DNA of 57,329 bases from Bacteroidales bacterium (GTDB lineage Bacteria > Bacteroidota > Bacteroidia > Bacteroidales > UBA1402), in NCBI GenBank assembly GCA_028709215.1, contig JAQVXI010000010.1, positions 1-57,329 of the forward strand. The letters are read 5' to 3'. Of the stretch, positions 25,859 through 33,381 are shown in pieces (position 1 is the stretch's first letter; every line of letters begins with the position of its first letter). The translations under genes were made by a program, and so were the position numbers. The notes under the pieces are model-generated. The model did no database searches, had not been told where the DNA came from, and saw only the letters and a program-made list of their open reading frames with translations.

Positions 25859-25866
25859 TACCTTTG
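25859..25866 (+). promoter_or_regulatory. -7 element of the CYTH-MgtC operon
   Basis: TACCTTTG, a perfect TAnnTTTG, lies 22 bases before the ATG at 25889. It is internal to the longer open frame, which excludes the upstream start. Confidence 0.6.
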
Positions 25867-25888
25867 TAACACATCCAAATCAAAGCGC

Positions 25889-26377
25889 ATGCAACTCGAA
25901 ATCGAACGAAAATATTTAGTACTGGAAGATATGCGGCAGCTGGCAGTAAGACAGACCGAAATCAGACAAGGTTACCTTAGCCTGGCGCCCGATCGGAGTG
26001 TACGCGTACGCTTGACCGATCACGAAGGCTACCTGACGGTCAAAGGGATCAGTCGCAATGCCGGATTGACGCGTATGGAATGGGAGAAAAAGCTGGATCG
26101 AAAGGAGGCCCTTGATTTGTTTGAGCTATGTCTGCCCGGCGCCATCGAAAAGACACGGTACTACATCCCGTACGGGCGTCACACCATCGAATTGGATGTA
26201 TTCAAGGGGGATAATGCCGGTTTGCTGCTTGCCGAAGTTGAATTGAAAAGCGAGCACGACGTTTTTGACAAACCCGCTTGGTTTGGAGCAGAAGTAACCG
26301 GTCAAACACGCTATTACAATGCGTATTTATCCAAACACCCGTTTTGCTCGTGGACACAACAACAAGAAACGACCTAA
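25889..26377 (+). CDS. CYTH-domain protein (triphosphate tunnel metalloenzyme)
   Basis: A 162-residue CYTH protein. The family signature ExExK appears as EIERKYLV at residues 4-11, and alternating charged beta strands (SVRVRLTDHEGYLTVKG, MEWEKKLD, HTIELDVFKGDNAGLLLAEVEL) form the triphosphate-binding tunnel. Bacterial single-domain members are inorganic triphosphatases or adenylyl-cyclase-like; tripolyphosphatase is the most common activity found. The next gene, a DUF4010 membrane protein, starts 3 bases downstream, so the two are co-transcribed. The longer frame to 25832 crosses the promoter and is rejected. Confidence 0.85.
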   Translation: MQLEIERKYLVLEDMRQLAVRQTEIRQGYLSLAPDRSVRVRLTDHEGYLTVKGISRNAGLTRMEWEKKLDRKEALDLFELCLPGAIEKTRYYIPYGRHTIELDVFKGDNAGLLLAEVELKSEHDVFDKPAWFGAEVTGQTRYYNAYLSKHPFCSWTQQQETT

Positions 26378-26380
26378 GCT

Positions 26381-27676
26381 ATGGAAAACTTTTTTGACCG
26401 GCTACCGGAAGGAGTAGCACCGTTTCTACTCATCACCGTTTTTTCCCTACTCATCGGTCTGTCACAACGCAGACTGCATTTGAATCGGGATACCAATTAT
26501 TTTGGAACCGATCGTACCTTCACATTGGTGGGACTACTGGGATACATCCTTTATTTGTTTGAACCGACCCACTTCAGTTTGTTTGCCGGCGGCGGCTTGG
26601 TCTTTGCCGTCCTGTTAAGCATCAATTATGTCTACAAGATCGGTCAATTCCGAAATTACGGTATGACATCCATCGTAACCGCACTGATCACGTACTGCAT
26701 GGGGCCGCTGGTCGTGCTGACCCCCACGTGGTTTTACGTCTCGGTCGTCGTTATTGTATTGCTTTTGACCGAGATGAAATCGACGTTTGTAGAACTGGCT
26801 CAGAAAATGAACAACGATGAATTTATTACGCTAGCCAAGTTCTTATTAATCAGCTTCATCATACTCCCCATGCTTCCGGACGAAGAAATCATTGTGGGGA
26901 TCCATCTGACTCCGTATCGAATCTGGTTGGCCACGGTCATTGTATCGGGCATTTCCTACGTGAGTTACTTGATGCGACAATACATCTTCCCGGGCTCAGG
27001 CATCCTGGCTTCCGGCCTGATTGGCGGCTTGTACAGCAGCACAGCAACCATTAGTATCATGGCACGTAAGTGCCGCACAGCCCCATCACAGCAATTACCG
27101 GATTACGTTACAGCCATGTTTTTGGCCGTTTCAATGATGTTTTTGCGTCTGATGATTGTCATCGCCTTGTTTAATACACAGGTGTTTGACACGTTGCTGC
27201 TTCCCTTGCTAATTTTGATGTTGATCAGCCTTTTCATTGCCGGCGGCTTGTACATGCAAAGTCGCAAAACCCGGGTCAAACCCCAAAAAGAAGACAGGGA
27301 AGAAGTCCAGAATGCTTCGGACAATCCACTGGAATTTAAAGTGGCATTGATCTTTGCCCTTTTGTACATCGTATTTACCTTTGTGACACACTACACGCTC
27401 AACTTTGCAGGAACCAAAGGTTTGACGCTGCTGTCTTTTGTTTCCGGGTTGGGGGACATCACGCCTTTTATTCTAAACCTCTTGGAAGGAAATTTTGCCA
27501 ATATTTCCATTCACATACTGGCAATCAGTTGTCTTCAGGCTGTCCTTAGCAACAACCTTGTCAAAATGTTTTACGCAATGGGCTTTTCCGGCAACCGTCC
27601 AGAATTGAGAAAAGGCTTGTGGCTGGGTTTTGGCATTCTCAGCCTTTTTAACGTTGCACTGTTGCTTTGGATTTGA
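26381..27676 (+). CDS. MgtC/DUF4010-type integral membrane protein
   Basis: A 431-residue polytopic membrane protein with about 11-13 predicted helices. The N-terminal part (FLLITVFSLLIGLSQRRL ... DRTFTLVGLLGYILYLF) resembles the MgtC/SapB domain, where an Arg/Thr-Phe-x-L-x-G signature is typical. The C-terminal half (SGLIGGLYSSTATISIMARKCR and later) corresponds to DUF4010. MgtC proteins modulate Mg2+ or phosphate homeostasis in pathogens; DUF4010 proteins have no proven substrate. Pairing with a polyphosphate-type CYTH enzyme hints at phosphate or Mg2+ metabolism (inference). Its TGA is immediately followed by the stop of the convergent Smr gene. Confidence 0.82.
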   Translation: MENFFDRLPEGVAPFLLITVFSLLIGLSQRRLHLNRDTNYFGTDRTFTLVGLLGYILYLFEPTHFSLFAGGGLVFAVLLSINYVYKIGQFRNYGMTSIVTALITYCMGPLVVLTPTWFYVSVVVIVLLLTEMKSTFVELAQKMNNDEFITLAKFLLISFIILPMLPDEEIIVGIHLTPYRIWLATVIVSGISYVSYLMRQYIFPGSGILASGLIGGLYSSTATISIMARKCRTAPSQQLPDYVTAMFLAVSMMFLRLMIVIALFNTQVFDTLLLPLLILMLISLFIAGGLYMQSRKTRVKPQKEDREEVQNASDNPLEFKVALIFALLYIVFTFVTHYTLNFAGTKGLTLLSFVSGLGDITPFILNLLEGNFANISIHILAISCLQAVLSNNLVKMFYAMGFSGNRPELRKGLWLGFGILSLFNVALLLWI

Positions 27677-28708
27677 TCAGCCAATAGTAACCTGAGTGGC
27701 TCCAAATCCATATTCCTGAAACGAAGCATCCTGCCAGCGGCAATGCTTGTAGCGAAGACTCAGTTCCTTGATGAGGGCGGCTCTCAACACACCATCCCCC
27801 TTGCCATGGATGAACACGATCTTCAGCCCGCGGTCCCTCCGATGCGCGTCCAGGGTTTGACGGACCACATCGAGCTGATGACGCAGCATATCGGCAGCCT
27901 GCATACCCGCCGTTGTATCCAACAAGGCATGAATGTGCAAATCCACCTCCAGCATCTCATCGGCACGGCGTTTGCTTGACACGGAACGGGGAGCATCCGA
28001 TTCTGCTTGCAACGCTTCCTTTTTGGCTTTCATACCCGCGAGCAATTCCTCCGGGCTAATAAGCAAATCCCGTTGACTTTCACCATCCCGAATCATCGGA
28101 ATCCACAGCGCGGGTTCAGAAAAATGTTTGGTTTGCACAAAGCTGCCTGCTTTGAACAGTTTGGATACAGCAAACGTACGTTCGATCGAAAACGGTGCGT
28201 ACGCACGCATCGGTTGATGTCGGTTAAACACCAACACCTGCAAACAGAGATGTCCCCAATCGTCCAGATTATTCCGATCCAATACAGCAACGGCGACACG
28301 GGTACCCGCTTTAACTTCACCGGCATACTGTGTTTTTGACTGACTGCCTTGCATGGTCAAGACATGCACGAGCAGGTGCATGCGACTGTCGTTGACCAGA
28401 TAAAGCGTAAAATCGCCCTTTGCATTGCGATCGACAGCCTCGACAAAAGCGAACGATACGTTCAGCTCCTGATCGTTGTTGACACGAACCAAAGATTCCG
28501 TCACCGGCAGCCCTATGGCATCCGACGTTTCTTTTGAGGACTTGGATGTCTCCGGCACATCGACAACAACACACTGCTGCTTTAAAACAGGCAATTCAAA
28601 GCCATCTTCATCCTGCACCAATACAACACCATCCTTTTTAAATCCACTGACAATTCCACCACCGACTGCATCCAAAAACCGAACGCGGTCTCCTATTTTG
28701 ATTTCCAT
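27677..28708 (-). CDS. DUF2027 and Smr-domain protein (MutS2-like C-terminus)
   Basis: A 343-residue cytoplasmic protein. The N-terminal KOW/SH3-like segment (MEIKIGDRVRFLDAVGGGIVSGFKKDGVVLVQDEDGFELPV) matches MutS2 tails. A DUF2027 beta domain (about residues 70-225) follows. The C-terminal Smr domain has LEVDLHIHAL and FIHGKGDGVLRAAL, the two nuclease motifs. Smr domains nick DNA or cleave stalled mRNA; in this Bacteroidota architecture the substrate is unknown. The upstream pectate lyase gene overlaps its first 16 bases. Confidence 0.85.
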   Translation of the reverse strand: MEIKIGDRVRFLDAVGGGIVSGFKKDGVVLVQDEDGFELPVLKQQCVVVDVPETSKSSKETSDAIGLPVTESLVRVNNDQELNVSFAFVEAVDRNAKGDFTLYLVNDSRMHLLVHVLTMQGSQSKTQYAGEVKAGTRVAVAVLDRNNLDDWGHLCLQVLVFNRHQPMRAYAPFSIERTFAVSKLFKAGSFVQTKHFSEPALWIPMIRDGESQRDLLISPEELLAGMKAKKEALQAESDAPRSVSSKRRADEMLEVDLHIHALLDTTAGMQAADMLRHQLDVVRQTLDAHRRDRGLKIVFIHGKGDGVLRAALIKELSLRYKHCRWQDASFQEYGFGATQVTIG

Positions 28709-30375
28709 ACTTTGATTGTTTCGCTGTTACCTTTGGTGTCAATCAGACGCAAAAGCAACCAACCCGAAGGCCAATCATTTGCTTGCAAATCAATAACCTG
28801 ACCTCCTTGTGTCGACAAATGCTTCTGAACGCTACCGTCCAGCGAATATACAACAATTTTATCAACCGGGCGCTTTGAGTCAATCCAAACCTTGCCCGTT
28901 GCTTCATCAAAGGCCACGTGTGTCGTCTGTTGGTCTGTTGCAGTAGGCATCCTCAAATGAGAAGGCAAACCGCCCGCCAACTGAGCCGTGGTAATGGGCT
29001 CTACCAAACTATTTAGATAAATCTCCAGATACGTATATCCCTCTTCGTTCAATAGCAAGGCCGTTTTACCGGGATAATTCGCCTCCAACCAACCATCCGG
29101 AATGCCATCCCGATTGCTGTCGGTCGGAGCAGTCGTTCCCTCATAGGTTGGCCATCCGCCCACATCCGATACCGCATCGATGATGCCGGGCAGGTTGCCT
29201 TTAGACCCCCGATACGTAAAGGAGCCATCGGTCACCTCGCCAACAATCCGGCGATCCACGACATCTCGGGCGAGGCTCGCTCCCGCATACTGCATCACCT
29301 TGTCAAAAGCTTCCTCAGCAGAGTGTTGTGAGATCGGGTACGAATCAAAGGGTTCTGATTTGAGGACATTGCTCAACGCTGCACCGGAATTGTTGACAAT
29401 CCCTCTTGTATTGTCGTTGGTCAGCGTGGCATTGGAATGCATGACATTACCGGTTACATAAAAATAACCGTGACCCGGAGCATAATCAGGTGAAGCATCC
29501 CGGTCGGCTTGTACAAACCGATGTTTGGAACTGGAAGTGGCCGGACCCGGTTTGTAATAATTGTTGACCACGTTGTATTTTCCCAACGCCTCACCACCGT
29601 AGCTGGTATTGCCGTACCAATTGTAGATGACGTTGTTGCGAAAATCCATCCGTTCCTCATCCATGGGATTGTTGTAGCCGAGACCACTGCGTTTCCACCC
29701 GTTAAAACGGGGGTTACGACTGTCGTGGTGCGCCAGCAGGTTGTGGTGAAACGTTGCATTCTTTCCTCCCCACAGACCGCCATATCCGTGCGCATTTTTT
29801 ACGTGCAACGACATACGCAGAGACTCGGCCAGCAGACACCATTGCATGGTGAAATTTTCATTGGAATAAAAAGAAGCACATTCATCGACCGACCAGCTCA
29901 TGCTGCAATGATCCAACATAATATTTTTACGATAACGTCCCCAAATGGCATCCTGCTCCTGTGCATTATCCGTACCCAAACGGAAACGCAGGTAACGAAT
30001 GATGACGTTATCGGCACCCACATACACGTCGTAGCCACTCAACATGATTCCGTCACCGGGAGCCGTCTGCCCGGCAATGGTTACATTGCCTTTTGAGATC
30101 GACAACCGGGAAGTCAAACGAATGTGTCCGGAGACTTTAAACAAAATGGTCCGGGTACCGGTTTGATTCAAACACCAGCGCAACGTACCTTCTTTTGTCG
30201 AACTGTTTCCCACGTTGGTATCCTCCAACGAGGTTACATAATAGACCGTACCGCCTCGACCACCCGTGGTATATTTGCCTCCACCTTCTGCGCCGGGAAA
30301 GGCCGGCGTTTGCGCCTCCATTCCAATCGTCACACTCAACACGCCAACAAGCAACCAAAGATATATCTGTTTCAT
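28693..30375 (-). CDS. Secreted pectate lyase-like protein (PL1 type) with C-terminal sorting-like domain
   Basis: Cleaves polygalacturonate by beta-elimination. The 560-residue protein has a signal peptide (MKQIYLWLLVGVLSVTIGMEAQ), then a parallel beta-helix starting FPGAEGGGKYTTGGRGG. It includes the asparagine-ladder-rich GNVTIAGQTAPGDGIMLSG, DHCSMSWSVDECASFY and the basic RNPRFNGWKRSG segment. Near residue 440 a calcium-loop-like DSNRDGIPDGW occurs. The last 80 residues (VYSLDGSVQK ... GWLLLRLIDTKGNSETIKVWKSK) resemble a T9SS type A sorting domain. No other pectin gene adjoins it. It sits directly upstream of the DUF2027-Smr gene and overlaps it. Confidence 0.85.
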   Translation of the reverse strand: MKQIYLWLLVGVLSVTIGMEAQTPAFPGAEGGGKYTTGGRGGTVYYVTSLEDTNVGNSSTKEGTLRWCLNQTGTRTILFKVSGHIRLTSRLSISKGNVTIAGQTAPGDGIMLSGYDVYVGADNVIIRYLRFRLGTDNAQEQDAIWGRYRKNIMLDHCSMSWSVDECASFYSNENFTMQWCLLAESLRMSLHVKNAHGYGGLWGGKNATFHHNLLAHHDSRNPRFNGWKRSGLGYNNPMDEERMDFRNNVIYNWYGNTSYGGEALGKYNVVNNYYKPGPATSSSKHRFVQADRDASPDYAPGHGYFYVTGNVMHSNATLTNDNTRGIVNNSGAALSNVLKSEPFDSYPISQHSAEEAFDKVMQYAGASLARDVVDRRIVGEVTDGSFTYRGSKGNLPGIIDAVSDVGGWPTYEGTTAPTDSNRDGIPDGWLEANYPGKTALLLNEEGYTYLEIYLNSLVEPITTAQLAGGLPSHLRMPTATDQQTTHVAFDEATGKVWIDSKRPVDKIVVYSLDGSVQKHLSTQGGQVIDLQANDWPSGWLLLRLIDTKGNSETIKVWKSK

Positions 30376-30525
30376 ACTGTATTATTTACTGTTGCAATAT
30401 TACAGGATTCGAGCACGTGAGGGGTGCATTTTTTGTTTTTTGATGTGTGATAATCATCATTTGAATGAAAAATGTGCTTTTTTTTGTGTTTCTGAGCATA
30501 TTATTGAAAAAAAAACCGAATTTAG

Positions 30526-30558
30526 TTGCCTAGAATTGATTTATTGCTTTTACATTTG
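30526..30558 (+). promoter_or_regulatory. Promoter of the histone H1-like gene
   Basis: TTG at 30526-30528, a 22-base spacer, then TACATTTG at 30551-30558, a perfect -7 element. Start codon follows at 30589. Confidence 0.55.
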
Positions 30559-30588
30559 TGAAGTACTTAACAACAAACCCTGAGAAAT

Positions 30589-30765
30589 ATGAACGAATTG
30601 ATTGAAAAAGCAAATGCTTTGTTTGCAGAGTTTTCAAAGAACGCAAGTCTTCAAGCCGGTAATGGCAACAAAGCTGCAGGTGCACGTGCAAGAAAAGAAT
30701 CGTTGGAAATTGAAAAATTGATGAAGGAATTCCGCAAGGTTTCCATCGATGCGTCTAAAAAATAA
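30589..30765 (+). CDS. Histone H1-like small basic protein
   Basis: A 58-codon gene that a 60-residue cut-off would miss. It runs ATG at 30589 to TAA at 30763. The protein starts MNELIEKANALFAEFSK, has a central GNKAAGARARK and ends EIEKLMKEFRKVSIDASKK. It is rich in Lys/Ala/Glu and probably two helices. This is the Bacteroidales protein family usually annotated histone H1 / Hc1-like; binding to DNA or RNA is plausible but not shown. A clear -7 element precedes it and a strong terminator follows, so it is a separate and probably well-expressed transcript. Confidence 0.85.
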   Translation: MNELIEKANALFAEFSKNASLQAGNGNKAAGARARKESLEIEKLMKEFRKVSIDASKK

Positions 30766-30790
30766 GCGCACCTAACCCAAGAGAAAAATG

Positions 30791-30816
30791 AGCCACCCAA
30801 AAAGGTGGCTTTTTTT
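30791..30816 (+). terminator. Intrinsic terminator of the histone H1-like gene
   Basis: A 7-bp stem AGCCACC / GGTGGCT with an A-rich loop is followed by a T-run. Confidence 0.85.
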
Positions 30817-30842
30817 GTTGTGCAACGGAACTCATTTTTTAT

Positions 30843-30850
30843 TACTTTTG
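30843..30850 (+). promoter_or_regulatory. -7 element of the CoA-disulfide reductase fusion gene
   Basis: TACTTTTG matches TAnnTTTG, 40 bases before the ATG at 30891. Confidence 0.55.
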
Positions 30851-30890
30851 TAGCATCATTTTTTCCAGTAGAAACTTTAACACCGGCTCT

Positions 30891-33374
30891 ATGAAATATC
30901 TAATCATCGGAGGAGTTGCCGGCGGTGCAACCACAGCGGCCCGCCTTCGCAGAATGGACGAAACCAGTGAAATCATTCTCTTCGAACGCGGAGCATACAT
31001 CTCCTACGCAAATTGTGGACTTCCATACTACATAGGCGGTACCATCAGCGACCGGGATCAACTATTTGTACAAACACCCGAAAGCTTCGGAACCCGATTT
31101 AACCTGGACGTACGGGTTCGATCAGAAGTGACCGAAATCCATCGGGAGGCAAAAAAAGTAACGGTCAACAATCTAAATTCGGGAGAAACGTACGAAGAAT
31201 CCTACGACAAACTCATCCTGTCTCCTGGAGCCGAACCCATTCGCCCCCCCCTACCCGGCATCCAACAAGAAGGCATCTTCACCCTACGTAACGTTCCGGA
31301 TACCGATCGGATCAAATCGTATATTGACGAAAAAAAGCCCAAACACGCTGTCGTCATTGGTGCCGGATTCATTGGCCTTGAAATGGCCGAAAACCTACAC
31401 CGATCCGGCTTGAACGTGACCATCGTCGAAATGGCCGAACAAGTGATGGGTCCCTTGGATTATTCCATGGCGGCGTTGGTACATCAGCACCTAAAAACCA
31501 AACACGTCGAGTTTTATTTAAAAACCGCTGTATCCTCCTTCTCCCACAATCAAGGTCGTATCGAAGTCAAACTCAGCTCATCCAAAACCATTCAAACCGA
31601 CATGGTGGTGCTCTCCATCGGTGTACGCCCAGACAGCAGTCTGGCAAAAAATGCCGGCTTGGAAATCGGACAAACGGGGGGTATTTGTGTAAATGAATAC
31701 CTGCAAACATCCGATTCGGACATCTACGCACTGGGGGACGCCATCGAGTTTACCAACCCCATCACAAAAACACAGATGATCACCTACCTTGCCGGACCGG
31801 CCAACAAACAAGGAAGGATACTGGCAGACAACTTGGTCTACGGCAACAAGAAAACATACAAAGGCTCGGTCAATACGGCCATTGCAAAAGTCTTTGATTT
31901 GACTGTAGCCGCAACCGGAGTCTCAGGAAAGATGCTGGGAAAACTCAATATCCCACACATTGACTCCATCATTCATGCCTCCTCTCATGCCGGATACTAC
32001 CCGGGTGCGATGCCCATGACCGTCAAGATATCCTTCGATCCTACTGATGGCCGCTTGCTTGGTGCTCAAATTGTTGGTTATGACGGTGTTGACAAGCGCA
32101 TCGATCTATTCTCCACCGCCATTCAACACGGTTCGACCGTATATGATCTGACCGAGATTGAACACGCCTACGCTCCGCCATTTGCTTCGGCAAAAGATCC
32201 CGTAAACATGGCCGGAATGGTTGCCGAAAACATCTTGAAAGGCGTGACCAAACCCATTTACTGGAGAGACTTATTTGAACAGAATGAAAACTATTTCCTT
32301 TTAGACATTCGTACAAGAGACGAATTCTTACTCGGCTCCATCGAAGGTGCCGTCAATATTCCGCTGGATGAATTGCGCCAACACATCCAGGAGCTTCCCA
32401 AAGACCGTAAGATTGTCGCATTCTGCGGTGTAGGCCTACGTGCACACGTTGCATGCCGCATACTCCAACAATCAGGCTTTGATGAAATCTACAATTTGTC
32501 CGGAGGATTGAAAACCTACGAGACTGCCAGTCAAAAACAAAGCAACGAAGACATCTTTGCAAACGATTACATCGGCAACGACGACCTGATCTACCAAGGC
32601 AAAAAAGAAAAGAGCGTGATCCCTGCATTTGATGCCTCCAACATCAAACGGGTCAATGCCTGTGGCTTGCAATGTCCCGGCCCCGTCTTAAAACTGAAGC
32701 AATCCATGGATGCCTTGCAAACGGGTGAAGAACTATTGATCACGGCCTCCGATGCCGGTTTCTTCAAAGATGTTCAAGCATGGGCCAGCGTGACCGGAAA
32801 CGAATTGCTCGACCTTTCCCAAGAAGGTGGAGAGATACAAGCGCGCTTGCGTAAGGGGCAAGGAAAACCTGCAAAGACGGAGGGCAATCAAGTTTCTCTC
32901 GGCACCGATCACGCAACTTTAATTTGTTTTAACGACGATCTTGACAAAGCATTGGCTACCTTTGTCATCGCGAACGGTGCCGTAGCGACAGGCAAAAAAG
33001 TAAGCATATTCTTTACGTTCTGGGGTTTGAACGTCATCAAGAGACGCATCAAACCCGCACCATCCAAAGATTTCTTTGCAACCATGTTTGGTTGGATGAT
33101 GCCCTCTTCGAGCCGTAAACTGGGCTTATCCAAACTCAATATGGGTGGCATGGGCAGTCGTATGATGCGCATGATCATGAAACAAAAAGGAGTTGACGAA
33201 CTGGAGCAGATGATTCAGACAGCGATGGAACAGGGTGTTGAATTTATCGCCTGCCAAATGTCCATGGATGTGATGGGGGTTCAAGCGGAAGAATTGCTGG
33301 AAGGTGTACAAGTGGGCGGTGTAGCCACCTACCTGGAACGTACCGAACACGCCAATTTGAATTTATTTATGTAA
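30891..33374 (+). CDS. CoA-disulfide reductase - rhodanese - TusA - DsrE-like fusion protein
   Basis: An 827-residue four-module sulfur-handling protein. Residues 1-450 form a pyridine-nucleotide-disulfide oxidoreductase with N-terminal FAD GxGxxG-type GGVAGGATTAARLRR and the single active Cys42 in SYANCGLPYY. That Cys is the hallmark of CoA-disulfide/persulfide reductases. A second nucleotide site (VVIGAGFIGLEMAE) lies near 155. A rhodanese domain (about 460-545) has Cys512 in AFCGVGLRAH. A TusA domain carries Cys591 and Cys595 in NACGLQCPGPVLK. The tail (about 665-827) is a DsrE/F/peroxiredoxin-like domain. I infer NAD(P)H-driven reduction of persulfide or polysulfide with sulfur relayed through the cysteines. 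Confidence 0.9.
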   Translation: MKYLIIGGVAGGATTAARLRRMDETSEIILFERGAYISYANCGLPYYIGGTISDRDQLFVQTPESFGTRFNLDVRVRSEVTEIHREAKKVTVNNLNSGETYEESYDKLILSPGAEPIRPPLPGIQQEGIFTLRNVPDTDRIKSYIDEKKPKHAVVIGAGFIGLEMAENLHRSGLNVTIVEMAEQVMGPLDYSMAALVHQHLKTKHVEFYLKTAVSSFSHNQGRIEVKLSSSKTIQTDMVVLSIGVRPDSSLAKNAGLEIGQTGGICVNEYLQTSDSDIYALGDAIEFTNPITKTQMITYLAGPANKQGRILADNLVYGNKKTYKGSVNTAIAKVFDLTVAATGVSGKMLGKLNIPHIDSIIHASSHAGYYPGAMPMTVKISFDPTDGRLLGAQIVGYDGVDKRIDLFSTAIQHGSTVYDLTEIEHAYAPPFASAKDPVNMAGMVAENILKGVTKPIYWRDLFEQNENYFLLDIRTRDEFLLGSIEGAVNIPLDELRQHIQELPKDRKIVAFCGVGLRAHVACRILQQSGFDEIYNLSGGLKTYETASQKQSNEDIFANDYIGNDDLIYQGKKEKSVIPAFDASNIKRVNACGLQCPGPVLKLKQSMDALQTGEELLITASDAGFFKDVQAWASVTGNELLDLSQEGGEIQARLRKGQGKPAKTEGNQVSLGTDHATLICFNDDLDKALATFVIANGAVATGKKVSIFFTFWGLNVIKRRIKPAPSKDFFATMFGWMMPSSSRKLGLSKLNMGGMGSRMMRMIMKQKGVDELEQMIQTAMEQGVEFIACQMSMDVMGVQAEELLEGVQVGGVATYLERTEHANLNLFM

Positions 33375-33381
33375 GACCCAT

